From: JBMHDW01 sp049889175
GTDB lineage: Bacteria > Pseudomonadota > Gammaproteobacteria > Comchoanobacterales > Comchoanobacteraceae
Reading direction: 5' to 3'
DNA: 64,000 nt
Assembly (NCBI GenBank): GCA_049889175.1
Contig: JBMHDW010000013.1
Span: 21,295-85,294, forward strand
The notes beneath the pieces were generated by a model. The model saw only the letters and a program-made list of their open reading frames with translations, had not been told where the DNA came from and ran no database searches. Below are positions 38,028-46,159 of the stretch, in pieces (position 1 is the first letter of the stretch; each line of letters opens with the position of its first letter). Position numbers and translations under genes: made by a program.

Positions 38028-38401
38028 GGGCCTGTTGACAATTCAGCTTTACCCCTTGATACATAAAGGCAAACTCGTAATATAGTAGTTTACCAAAACA
38101 AATACAAAACGAGTTTGCTATGGCCCGACTAATGCTCAGTGATGAGCAATGGTCTGAGTTAAGGAATACCATGCGCCAAAATGGAATTTATGACAAGCCT
38201 AAACTTCGACTAACAATAGAAGGAATTCTATATCGTATGCGTGTAGGATGCCCATGGAGATACAGAATATTTCGGTAAATGGAATTCAATTTTTAAAAAA
38301 TTTAATTACTGGTCTAAAAAAAATAAAATCATGAATATATTCAAAAATCTCATTAAAAATCCTGATTTATCAATAGAATTTATTGATGCATTATTCTCCC
38401 A
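38028..38401 (+). mobile_element. Truncated IS5-family element with broken transposase
   Basis: The left end starts GGGCCTGTTGACA after a CTA. The transposase begins at 38120 (MARLMLSDEQWSELRNTM), reads to GCPWR, stops in frame at about 38276, and continues in another frame (EYFGKWNSIFKKFNYWSKKN) to 38401. Comparison with the usual CPWRDLP..YFG..N motif of IS5 transposases suggests a small non-multiple-of-three deletion at the junction. The catalytic DDE part and right end are missing. The remnant abuts and truncates a kinase-like gene on the other strand. Confidence 0.82.
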
Positions 38402-38845
38402 ATAAGTAGCGTCTTTATCTAAAGCAATTTGATCTTCATCTGAAATGATTTTGCTGCCAGTGTCTTCCAATATTCGCCAATGGTACATAATTAGAAAATT
38501 AGGACATTGGCCAGTTATCACCCAATTGGTTGTCATGACATGCGCTGCTAATTCCCGCCAGGCTCCAAAGCCCGTTGAGCCAATACCGTATTGATAACAC
38601 ATTGGTAGATTAAAAATATTGGCAGTAGACATATAATTTTCTGACTGTAATTCTAAGTCTGTGATTGGTACTTTCTTTACAAAAATAGGTGTGTTATCTA
38701 CCTCTATCTGTAATGAAGTACCACCAATACCTTTGTGCATTGCTTTGCCATCAGCAAGCATTTGTTCTAGCTGTTTATTGCTCATGCAGGCTAATGTACT
38801 AGATATTCTGCTGTATGTTTGCTGTCTTTTAGTTAACTGGTTCAT
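38402..38845 (-). pseudogene. N-terminal fragment of a protein-kinase-fold protein, truncated by the IS remnant
   Basis: The frame 38845-38306 reads MHKGIGGTSLQIEVDNTPIF, then KKVPITDLEL, STANIFNLPMCYQYGIGSTG and WRELAAHVMTTNWV, a pattern I associate with a small protein-kinase-like family in bacteria (Gly loop and VAIK-type Lys in VKKVP). After residue about 148 (ATYW) the frame continues into reversed IS5 DNA, so the catalytic loop and DFG region are absent. Most likely a dead gene. Its first ten codons and promoter are duplicated at 40938-41000. Confidence 0.7.
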
Positions 38846-38887
38846 CTTTGTGCTATGCCGATATTATGCTGATAACGTGCCGATAAA
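38814..38887. repeat. Duplicated 5' end of the kinase-like gene, copy 1
   Basis: 74 bp spanning the first codons and upstream region of the kinase-like fragment (TATGTTTGCTGTC ... CGATAAA). It recurs at 40938-41000 in the same orientation with an 11-bp gap and only two other differences. Confidence 0.85.
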
Positions 38888-38894
38888 TGTGCCA

Positions 38895-40337
38895 TTAATC
38901 CTCCGCTTTCAAAAAATCAGAGATATCTATAATTCTATAAAAATAATCACTAGTAGCGACATTGCTAGATACGCCGCCAATGTGAAATAAAACTGGAATC
39001 ACAGCAAATCCTCTTGGTACTTTTAATGCTGTTACTTTATCTTGGACTTCAGATATAACATCTGCTCCTAATTCCCGGCGTTTAAATTTGAACTCACAGA
39101 CAAATAAATTCTTAGTTGTCGTTTGAATTAAGAAATCAATTTGGCAACCGTCCTTGGTCGTTGATTTAGACTGTCTAAATGGGCCGCTCGCAATAATATC
39201 AGCTGGATTAATGCCTATGCTTGCCAGTAGCACATTTCTATTTTGTAAAAGCAGTTGTTCTAGCTGCAAGCCAATATGCGCTTCAAACCCAGGTAAACTT
39301 GATATAGCCGTATTTTGAAATCCATTTAAATCGATTTTATTTCGCTGAGGCTCTATCAGTTTTAAATAGAAGCGCATATAGGGATCAGATATGCGATATA
39401 GACTCTGTTTGAGTGGCTTGTTGGTTTTAAATGACCAAAGATTTTGTTTTGATACAAAGCCAGCAATAATTAAATGTTCCATAAAGCTGCTTAAAGTACC
39501 GCTATGAGGAAATCCTGTGATTTTGCGTACATCAGCCAGTGTTTTCATACCATCTTTTAGGCTATCAAGAATTTTTTTATAAGAAGCACCTTTACCATTA
39601 AATAAATCGTGGAAAATGCGGTCAAACTCTAAAAAGAGCAAGCTATCTTTTTCAAAGCACAATTGCTTAATTAAATCATCAACTGTTTGGCCAGGAGTAA
39701 TCTGTTCTAAATACCAGGGGATGCCGCCTAAAATACTGAGCAATTTGTATATGTCGTAATCAGATCCTTTAAAACCTGAGGTGCGAAGTAGTTTATTTGC
39801 ATCACATATTGGAAGTGGCTCTAAAGTAATAGTAAGGTTAATCCGACCAAAAAACGCGGTGCTTTTTAGGATATTTTCTTCTATCCATGTCGATACCGAC
39901 CCACAGAAAACAACCATGATAGGGAGTTGCTGTTTATCCCACCAAGCTTTTAGCTTAGGAATAAAACTAGGGTCTTTAGAGCCCATCCATGAGATTTCAT
40001 CAAATAAGATAATATCGCCCGGTTTAATATGGCTACTCAAATGTTCAAAAGCATCAGTCCAATCCTGAAATGTAAAAGGTGGTAGCTTGAGGTGGGTTGC
40101 AAGCTGGCGTGCAAAATGATCGCGCTGGCTTTGATCATTCATACCTTCTTGTGGTGCAAGTCCAGCAAAATCCCAGAGTCTATTTTCTGGACATGAAGAT
40201 GCAAAGAAATTGATTAACCGACTTTTGCCGACTCTTCGTCTGCCTTTAACGACAACTAAGTTAGGTGTTTTTTTCTTATGAAGAGCCTTTAAGCGATCTA
40301 ACTCATTTTTTCGACCAATAAATACCTGTGTTGCCAT
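38895..40337 (-). CDS. AAA+ ATPase with DUF234 nuclease-like C-terminus
   Basis: 480 residues. N-terminal ATPase domain with FIGRKNELDRL, Walker A VKGRRRVGKSRL and Walker B DIILFDEISWMG, then a winged-helix segment (LADVRKITGFPHSGTLSSFM) and a C-terminal DUF234-type domain. In the latter, CQIDFLIQ and FVCEFKFKRRELG form a D..E-x-K pattern like PD-(D/E)XK nucleases. Such archaeal-type ATPases are common on mobile elements; their function is unclear. ATG 40337 has GAGG five bases upstream (40340 is too close). It is the only intact gene between the two copies of the 28-bp repeat. Confidence 0.85.
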   Translation of the reverse strand: MATQVFIGRKNELDRLKALHKKKTPNLVVVKGRRRVGKSRLINFFASSCPENRLWDFAGLAPQEGMNDQSQRDHFARQLATHLKLPPFTFQDWTDAFEHLSSHIKPGDIILFDEISWMGSKDPSFIPKLKAWWDKQQLPIMVVFCGSVSTWIEENILKSTAFFGRINLTITLEPLPICDANKLLRTSGFKGSDYDIYKLLSILGGIPWYLEQITPGQTVDDLIKQLCFEKDSLLFLEFDRIFHDLFNGKGASYKKILDSLKDGMKTLADVRKITGFPHSGTLSSFMEHLIIAGFVSKQNLWSFKTNKPLKQSLYRISDPYMRFYLKLIEPQRNKIDLNGFQNTAISSLPGFEAHIGLQLEQLLLQNRNVLLASIGINPADIIASGPFRQSKSTTKDGCQIDFLIQTTTKNLFVCEFKFKRRELGADVISEVQDKVTALKVPRGFAVIPVLFHIGGVSSNVATSDYFYRIIDISDFLKAED

Positions 40338-40366
40338 CATAACCTCTTATGCTTTATTTACTAGTT

Positions 40367-40395
40367 ATGATATAATGAGACCTACCTTAAGTCAA
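40367..40395 (-). promoter_or_regulatory. Promoter of the AAA+/DUF234 gene
   Basis: On the minus strand: TTGACT (40395-40390), a 17-bp spacer and TATCAT (40372-40367), 30 bases before the start. Confidence 0.6.
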
Positions 40396-40463
40396 GTTAA
40401 ATTGCTCAAAACGCATTTTATCTTAAAATGAGATTGCATGATTGCGCTCACCATGACGCTAAT

Positions 40464-40664
40464 ATCACGAAAACCGTGATTCTAGGGATATGCAAAGCTT
40501 ATTATCGAAAAGGCTTAAAATCGATAATAACACCGATCCTTATCACCACCTTTGGAGGTTTGATGCTTATTGTTATCGAAAATTACCATAATCGATAATA
40601 GTGGCGCTGTACCCTGTGTCCTAAAAGTGGCAAATATCGTCACTAATAGGACATGATATGTCCT
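40464..40664. promoter_or_regulatory. Cluster of four palindromes in a gene-free region
   Basis: In order: ATCACG-N5-CGTGAT (40464-40480); TTATTATCGA-N12-TCGATAATAA (40499-40530, 10-bp arms); TTATCGA-N12-TCGATAA (40573-40598, same half-site and same spacing); AGGACAT-N3-ATGTCCT (40648-40664). More AGGAC half-sites follow to about 40760. The paired TTATCGA sites lie 71 bp apart, about seven helical turns. They look like binding sites of two or more dimeric proteins. No regulator gene is adjacent except the divergent ATPase. Confidence 0.65.
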
Positions 40665-40886
40665 TTAGGTTTCATTATTCGTAACCTAGAGGACAAGATA
40701 GGCACACAATGGATTGTGGTCGCCATGTCCGTAAAGTTACAGATAGAGTAACTATAAGGACATACCGAACTCAAAAAACTTAGTTGTTCAGATTAATTTA
40801 GGTGCAGATTTTTGCCCTCGAACAGTGTAATATACCCAAATCAGGTAGGATTGTATTTCATATTTCCCACCCAGTTTGGAGAGCAC

Positions 40887-40913
40887 TATATTGGTGGAAA
40901 CTAACCTCCGCCA
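40887..40913 (+). repeat. Boundary-like sequence, copy 1 (preceding the right 28-bp repeat)
   Basis: 27 bp (TATATTGGTGGAAAC ... CTCCGCCA) matching 52802-52828 at 22 of 27 positions. It overlaps the start of the 28-bp repeat and contains the tRNA 3'-end octamer CTCCGCCA. Confidence 0.6.
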
Positions 40914-40933
40914 GTTTTTCATTTTCGAAAAGT
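40906..40933 (+). repeat. attR-like direct repeat, right copy
   Basis: Perfect 28-bp repeat of 37436-37463, including the 8-base 3' end of tRNA-Ser and 20 downstream bases. Together they bracket a 3.4-kb decayed element. Confidence 0.85.
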
Positions 40934-40937
40934 GTTT

Positions 40938-41000
40938 TATGTTTGCTGTCTTTCAGTTAACTGGTTCATCTTTGTGCTATGCTGATAACGTGCTGATAAA
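40938..41000. repeat. Duplicated 5' end of the kinase-like gene, copy 2
   Basis: 63 bp nearly identical to 38814-38887. On the minus strand it encodes only MNQLTERQQT before a stop, ending 5 bases from the right 28-bp repeat. So a second kinase-like copy was cut at the repeat. Confidence 0.8.
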
Positions 41001-41452
41001 AGTTATTGAGTTATGCAACTATCATTCAGCATAACTCTGCTATCATAATAATTACCATCCCGGCCATCAGCTCAGCAAGCCTCCCCAAGCAGTAGAATAT
41101 ATTTGTTTCATTGTACCAGACCAATTTCATGGCATCCTGCTAACAACATTATCTAAAACAAACTGGTATGCTTCATCAAAGTTCCAGTGCAGTTTAGACT
41201 GATGAGGAAAAGGCAAAATAGCTTTTGAGCCAAAATACCCAGTCTTCAGAGTATACTGATCTGCTTCTGATTAATGTACCACTGACAGGCAACCTACTTG
41301 ATGCGCTGGCATCCACCAATGCTCAATACACCACGAATAACATACCGAATTATCACTATAAATCATGATCTAATTCCGGCCTGATCACAGGAAACTGAAA
41401 GAGCTAATCTGAAAAGAGGCTTAAGAAATCAAAATGTATATTTTATAATGAT
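41001..41452. other. Gene-free stretch with a possible coding remnant
   Basis: No intact gene. On the minus strand about 41272-41130 reads a 47-codon stop-bounded frame (YTLKTGYFGSKAILPFP, then KLHWNFDEAYQFVLDNV) that looks protein-like but has no start codon or recognised family. The rest shows no structure I can name. Confidence 0.35.
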
Positions 41453-43255
41453 TCACTGTACCCGAAATAACTTTCCTTTAGGGGCAAAAGGAAGCCTTCC
41501 GTAAGATGGAACAAAGAAAGCATGTTCTCGTTTGATACTTAATTTATCACACCCACCATCGGTAATGATGAGTATTGGACCATCTTTAGGAAAATCCTCT
41601 GCTTTTTCCAGCAAATTGATTCCCGGCTGAAGAACAATACCACCACGCCCCTTGATCTTAACACGTTCAAGAAGATCTTCGGGAGCTATGTAGCCCTGAT
41701 CGTAAGTGCCTGCATCGCAAAATACCAAGCGAATACGACTGACATCGCGAGATAAGCTATAGCTGGCAATGGCACCTAACACACGGCCAAGCACATGATG
41801 ATCCATAGAACCAGATGTATCCAGTACAATACCAAATGTTCGATTTTCTTCTGCTTCCCACAATGGCACATATTGAGGTCGGGGAATATCAGGACTAACA
41901 AACTGCCTACGACTTGGTTTGGCATAGGAACGTATTTTCTCTAGTGGCGCAAAATGTCCGTCAAACCATTTTGCCAGCTCTACATCCCATGGTATTGGTG
42001 GGTGTGGTAATGCCCTTACCTCTTCTACTAATCCAGCAGGCAAATGCCCTCTACCTTGATCATAATGATATTCAAGCCCTTGCATGAGACAACCACGATA
42101 AAAACGATCTAAATCAACACCATCACCATGAGCCCACCAATCCGATATTTGTAGGTCAAGCATATCACATCCACCAATTCCACGATACGTGGCAAATTTG
42201 CGCATACGCCTTAGATCGGTGGTGATAATATCATATAAAGATTCAGCAGATTCACCTTTGAATGTTGGGTCATATAAAGTACCAAAATCTGGCATTTCAC
42301 CCAATTCCATTTCAACCAGCCATCCATTAATGACGTAATCGCAAGCCAGATTCCACAAAAATGGATCACGCCCTTGTCTACGGGCATCATGGCGTAGACC
42401 AACGTGCAGCAACTCATGGGCAATCACAAATTTGTATTCTTCTTCTGTCAGTTCTAAAGCTGGATTGATATAGATTTTTTGCATTTCTGCATGCACAGCA
42501 GCCACAGAAATACCCATCTGACGACATAATTCTTGATCTACGATTATTTCAAAACTAGCCACAAGGGAACCAAGCATGGGATAGGAACTTATCAACCAGT
42601 TACGTGCTTGCTCAACATGATAATTGTTACATTTATATGAGCCAAGATTACTTTGTTTTCCTGAGGCAACATTTACTGCATTGCTCACAGCATTGCGTAA
42701 CCCCATACCAAAGAGCTTACGCCAGCTCTGGTGATACTGTTGCTGTTTAAATTGCTTTATCATATCTGGCTCACCCGGATTACCAATACCAAACCCCAAT
42801 AGTTTTTTATCGACACCGTGCTCAAGCAAATCCTCATAAAGTTGTTCTTCGGTATTGATATGTAAATTTCTAATAATATGAGCATCAGTATTTGGATTCC
42901 GGCCTAACTTAAAATCATCCAGAAACTTGGCGACATAGACATCACAAGCAATATTCCACAAATCCCAACGTTGCTTTTTCTTAAAATGCTCAAATCCCAG
43001 ATGCAATAAGCAATGTGCTAACACATACACCCATACCTCTACACTTTCATGACGTCTGGGATGAACATAAATGCACCCACAAAACGTTACAATAGCATAG
43101 CCATTCTTTGGGAAAGGCTCTTCTTCAGAGCGATAAATCCTCACATAATGCATCATCGGTTCAAACATTGGATGCATATGAATGATGTTTTTCGCCTCCA
43201 TAAATTTTTTGGTTGCGGGATCAATCTTGGGTTTTTGTTTGCCTTTTTTTGCCAC
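41453..43255 (-). CDS. Double metallopeptidase-like plus VWA domain protein (DUF2201 type)
   Basis: 600 residues from a GTG at 43255, two bases after the moxR-like stop. Domain 1 (residues about 30-160) has AHCLLHLGFEH (His 81, Cys 82), then WDLWNIACDVYVAKFL. Domain 2 (about 225-400) repeats this layout with an intact zinc motif AHELLHVGLRH (His 280, Glu 281) and FLWNLACDYVINGWL. So the protein has a pseudo-peptidase followed by a likely active one. The C-terminal 130 residues are a VWA-like domain with MIDAS DTSGSMD near 478 and ITDGGCD. MoxR ATPases and VWA proteins typically act together as a metal-dependent remodelling pair; the target here is unknown. It is the last gene of the rtcB2 operon. 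Confidence 0.85.
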   Translation of the reverse strand: MAKKGKQKPKIDPATKKFMEAKNIIHMHPMFEPMMHYVRIYRSEEEPFPKNGYAIVTFCGCIYVHPRRHESVEVWVYVLAHCLLHLGFEHFKKKQRWDLWNIACDVYVAKFLDDFKLGRNPNTDAHIIRNLHINTEEQLYEDLLEHGVDKKLLGFGIGNPGEPDMIKQFKQQQYHQSWRKLFGMGLRNAVSNAVNVASGKQSNLGSYKCNNYHVEQARNWLISSYPMLGSLVASFEIIVDQELCRQMGISVAAVHAEMQKIYINPALELTEEEYKFVIAHELLHVGLRHDARRQGRDPFLWNLACDYVINGWLVEMELGEMPDFGTLYDPTFKGESAESLYDIITTDLRRMRKFATYRGIGGCDMLDLQISDWWAHGDGVDLDRFYRGCLMQGLEYHYDQGRGHLPAGLVEEVRALPHPPIPWDVELAKWFDGHFAPLEKIRSYAKPSRRQFVSPDIPRPQYVPLWEAEENRTFGIVLDTSGSMDHHVLGRVLGAIASYSLSRDVSRIRLVFCDAGTYDQGYIAPEDLLERVKIKGRGGIVLQPGINLLEKAEDFPKDGPILIITDGGCDKLSIKREHAFFVPSYGRLPFAPKGKLFRVQ

Positions 43256-43256
43256 T

Positions 43257-44315
43257 TTATTTTCTCTCTTTGACCAAACGCGGTAAATCGCGTACAATAC
43301 TGACTAGAAACCAATCTGGCAACACACCGCCATCATCAGTGAGTGATACGACCATTTGAGCAATCTCAAGGCTGATGGATGACAATTCTTTTAAGCTATT
43401 TTTGGCTTGATATATGAGCTTTTTCTGGCTGCCTGATAGTTTATTTTTATCTTCCGGTAGTTCTTTAAGTAAATGTGCGCGAAAACTCTGTGCAAGGAAA
43501 TAAAGTACATCCCTATCTTCAGGTCTATCCGGCCAGCGTTCTTCACCTTTAAGAATTTTCATAAGTCCATACTTATTACGGATATGTTTTACGAAAGCCT
43601 TAAATTGACCTGCATGACTTGGAGATACACAGCCATGAGCTAGCAAGCCTATCACCTCATTAGAAGCATCGTCTCTATATGCCTTTAATGCATCACTGAG
43701 CATATGCCATGATCGAGGAGAAGAAAACGGCCCCTCATGTTTAGGCGGTTTTTGATGCAGGTGATCTGGACGATTTTGGATGTATTCTATAACCCAACGG
43801 TGAATATCAGCTCCCCTAGCCCATTCCAGCCAATCTCTGTGAGAAGCACATAATTCGATATGAAACATACGATTGATCAAAGCTGAGGACATTGGCTTCA
43901 CAATAGCGCTATCCTCAGCACGGTTTCCAGCACCCACAACAATCGATCCTTCTGGCATCGTGTATTCACCAATGCGCTTATTAAGAATAAGGCTATAAAA
44001 TGCTTTTTGCACCTCATGGGAACATGCGTTTAATTCATCAAGAAATAAGCAATTAGGCTCCTCCCGTGCAATCATACGCGGTGGACAAAAACGACTTTTT
44101 CCTTCGATGATCTGAGGGACACCTATCAAATCTTCTGGTGCTAACTGACTACCCAATAATGATACACAGGGCAGCCCCACTTCATCGGCAAATTTCTCTA
44201 CTAATGAGGATTTTCCAATACCCGGAGCCCCCCAAATAAATACAGGGCGTACAAGGGCTATATTGAGCAAGAGTTCGCTTAACTCTTTGGGTGTTATAGA
44301 GGTTACTAGTTTCAT
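43257..44315 (-). CDS. MoxR-family AAA+ ATPase
   Basis: 352 residues. Walker A WGAPGIGKSSL, Walker B NCLFLDELNAC, the MoxR-type loop GEYTMPEGSIVVGAGNRAED and sensor region SSALINRMFHIEL. MoxR ATPases act as chaperones that work with VWA-domain proteins to mature or remodel protein or metal-containing complexes. The start overlaps the prfH stop by 4 bases (ATGA), and its stop is one base from the VWA gene's GTG, so the four genes form one unit. The partner VWA protein is the downstream gene. The role in RNA repair is inferred from the operon alone. Confidence 0.9.
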   Translation of the reverse strand: MKLVTSITPKELSELLLNIALVRPVFIWGAPGIGKSSLVEKFADEVGLPCVSLLGSQLAPEDLIGVPQIIEGKSRFCPPRMIAREEPNCLFLDELNACSHEVQKAFYSLILNKRIGEYTMPEGSIVVGAGNRAEDSAIVKPMSSALINRMFHIELCASHRDWLEWARGADIHRWVIEYIQNRPDHLHQKPPKHEGPFSSPRSWHMLSDALKAYRDDASNEVIGLLAHGCVSPSHAGQFKAFVKHIRNKYGLMKILKGEERWPDRPEDRDVLYFLAQSFRAHLLKELPEDKNKLSGSQKKLIYQAKNSLKELSSISLEIAQMVVSLTDDGGVLPDWFLVSIVRDLPRLVKERK

Positions 44316-44953
44316 TTTATTCTTTTTTCCTTAAATGCTATTCCTATAAAAATACGTACAGGATTTCCTCGTTTCAGCTGATTATGTTGCGCCCATTTCT
44401 CTTTAACTTTTGAGGCCTTCTGAAGATGGTTTTGTTCCTCTAGTCGTAAGTGTAGCCGAGCTAAAGCAAGTTTTTTATTCATATGTTGAGAGCGCTCCTC
44501 TCGCGCTAAAGCTGTCACACCTGTGGGAATATGAATAACACGTACAGCACTATCTGTGGTGTTAACATGTTGCCCACCTGGACCAGAAGCACGCATGGTA
44601 TCAAATTTAACTTGGTGCTCATCATGTAGTTTTTGCTCTTTTGGTGGCGTAAGCACATCAACCCCAACAAACCAGTTTTTACGCTTATGATGTGGTCTAT
44701 ACGGACTTTCCGAGACCCACTGGATGGTACCTTGCCATGAAGCCAAAAAACCATCATAATCATCACCCTTAAGACTAATGAGCACCGAGATATAGCTACC
44801 AACTTTATTTCCTGGCATTGCTTCTAGAATGTCAGCTTTAAGCCCATATTGTTTGGCTTCTTTTAAAAGACGATTCATAACATGCTTGACCGCCAAGGCA
44901 CACTCATCTGGCCCCTGACCAGAGGTAATCTGTAACCAATAATGATCTGTCAC
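44312..44953 (-). CDS. prfH: Peptide chain release factor homologue PrfH
   Basis: 213 residues. A class I release-factor catalytic domain with SGPGGQHVNTTDSAVR (GGQ at 126-128), without the codon-reading domain that carries PxT/SPF in RF1 and RF2. The N-terminal domain (residues 1-100) is PrfH-specific. PrfH hydrolyses peptidyl-tRNA on ribosomes whose decoding centre has been cleaved, and is found paired with an RtcB2 ligase, which re-seals the 16S rRNA. Its start overlaps the rtcB2 stop by 4 bases, confirming the pair. Downstream MoxR overlaps by 4 bases as well. Confidence 0.93.
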   Translation of the reverse strand: MTDHYWLQITSGQGPDECALAVKHVMNRLLKEAKQYGLKADILEAMPGNKVGSYISVLISLKGDDYDGFLASWQGTIQWVSESPYRPHHKRKNWFVGVDVLTPPKEQKLHDEHQVKFDTMRASGPGGQHVNTTDSAVRVIHIPTGVTALAREERSQHMNKKLALARLHLRLEEQNHLQKASKVKEKWAQHNQLKRGNPVRIFIGIAFKEKRIK

Positions 44954-46083
44954 TTCTGCCTCCGTGTTTTGTAAGTTATGACAGGACGAAGTATGGCAAC
45001 AACGCGAATTAAACCTTCATCAACCAAATATTGCACAACCGTATCGATGTTTTTATAAGCTTGAGGTGCCTCTTCATAGATAAGGTCTTTATCTTCACAG
45101 ATAACATGACTACCAAGTTGTGTTTTTAAAAAGTCATCTTTTCTGTATTTAGCAAGACGGCCTTTCGCATCAGCACGTTTCCATTTTCGTCCAGCACCAT
45201 GAGCCAAAGAATAGGCATTGGTTTCTTGTGATCCAATTGGCTGCACAAGGTAGCTCATATCCCCTCTAGAACCGGGAATGATAACCATGCCCTCTGTTGC
45301 TGGAGTTGCACCTTTACGATGAAGCCAATAGCGCTTGCCATCAATGTCTTGTGGTAATACCGTATTGTGATTTACGTCGAGCAATTTTTCTCCACTACCT
45401 CGCAGACAAGAAAGGAAACGATGAGCAATTAAGGCACGATTTGCTTCAGCCCATTTTACCGCCTTGTTGTGGGCTTCAATATAGGCTTCTGCCTCTAAAG
45501 TACTTTCATCTAAACCTTTATTGTCATGTACTTCAAGATGGCTTCTCAGAATACGATCTCCCAACCCACGTGAACCAGAATGCACCAGCAGGTAAAGATG
45601 CTTATTGTTTATTCCAAGCTCATCACATGCCCGCTGATCAATAATAGATTCCAAAGCCTGTAACTCTGCAAAATGATTACCACCACCAATGGTACCAAGT
45701 GAATGATCGAAATCAGTTGGCGCCACATGATGCGTTGCAAGCCACTCTTTTGTATTGCCATCCCAAGATGAATCTAGCCCATCAAGTCTTGAAACCCATT
45801 TATCAAGCTTCAATTTTTGTGTTTTTAAGTTAGTCTTCCACAGACCCATACCACATCCAATGTCATTACCGACTAATTGAGGATAAATCCATTTTTCAGA
45901 AATAAACGCAGCACCAATTGGATTTCCTCTCCCAGGATGTAAATCCGGCAGCCCCACGGCAGCACGCATCCCTTTGAATGTAGCTGTATGCTCCAATTGT
46001 TTTACAGCATCACTCTCAATCCAGCTTTTGTCAGAAGCAATAACCTTTACGATTGCCCCTTTATTATGTTTAAAATTGCCCAT
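44950..46083 (-). CDS. rtcB: RNA-splicing ligase RtcB2 (PrfH-associated)
   Basis: 377 residues. It joins RNA 2',3'-cyclic phosphate or 3'-phosphate ends to 5'-OH ends using GTP and Mn2+. Metal and GMP motifs: GNDIGCGMG (Cys 77), GTIGGGNHFAE, LVHSGSRGLG and the guanylylated His in LAHGAGRKW (His 295). It is clearly different from the RtcB1 at 48852. Coupling with prfH by an ATGA overlap suggests repair of 16S rRNA cut by ribotoxins, as shown for RtcB2-PrfH pairs elsewhere. It overlaps a short leader frame at its start. Confidence 0.95.
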   Translation of the reverse strand: MGNFKHNKGAIVKVIASDKSWIESDAVKQLEHTATFKGMRAAVGLPDLHPGRGNPIGAAFISEKWIYPQLVGNDIGCGMGLWKTNLKTQKLKLDKWVSRLDGLDSSWDGNTKEWLATHHVAPTDFDHSLGTIGGGNHFAELQALESIIDQRACDELGINNKHLYLLVHSGSRGLGDRILRSHLEVHDNKGLDESTLEAEAYIEAHNKAVKWAEANRALIAHRFLSCLRGSGEKLLDVNHNTVLPQDIDGKRYWLHRKGATPATEGMVIIPGSRGDMSYLVQPIGSQETNAYSLAHGAGRKWKRADAKGRLAKYRKDDFLKTQLGSHVICEDKDLIYEEAPQAYKNIDTVVQYLVDEGLIRVVAILRPVITYKTRRQK

Positions 46084-46159
46084 AGTAAATATCTCTTATG
46101 TATTGTTTTGTACGTAAAATTTTTAAAGTTATGATTTTGATAAAATAACTCATCATCAT
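46070..46159 (-). CDS. Possible 29-codon leader peptide upstream of rtcB2
   Basis: On the minus strand a strong AAAAGGAG site is followed 5 bases later by ATGATGATG (46159-46151), opening a 29-codon frame (MMMSYFIKIITLKILRTKQY...) that ends 14 bases inside rtcB2. The rtcB2 ATG itself has only a weak site. So initiation at the leader and re-initiation at rtcB2 (translational coupling) is plausible. Alternatively the leader is chance and only the site is meaningful. Confidence 0.45.
   Translation of the reverse strand: MMMSYFIKIITLKILRTKQYIRDIYYGQF

Noticed and set aside
41272..41452. Insertion sequence remnant next to the VWA gene
   Set aside because: No transposase motif or terminal inverted repeat could be identified; only a 47-codon unexplained frame lies nearby.
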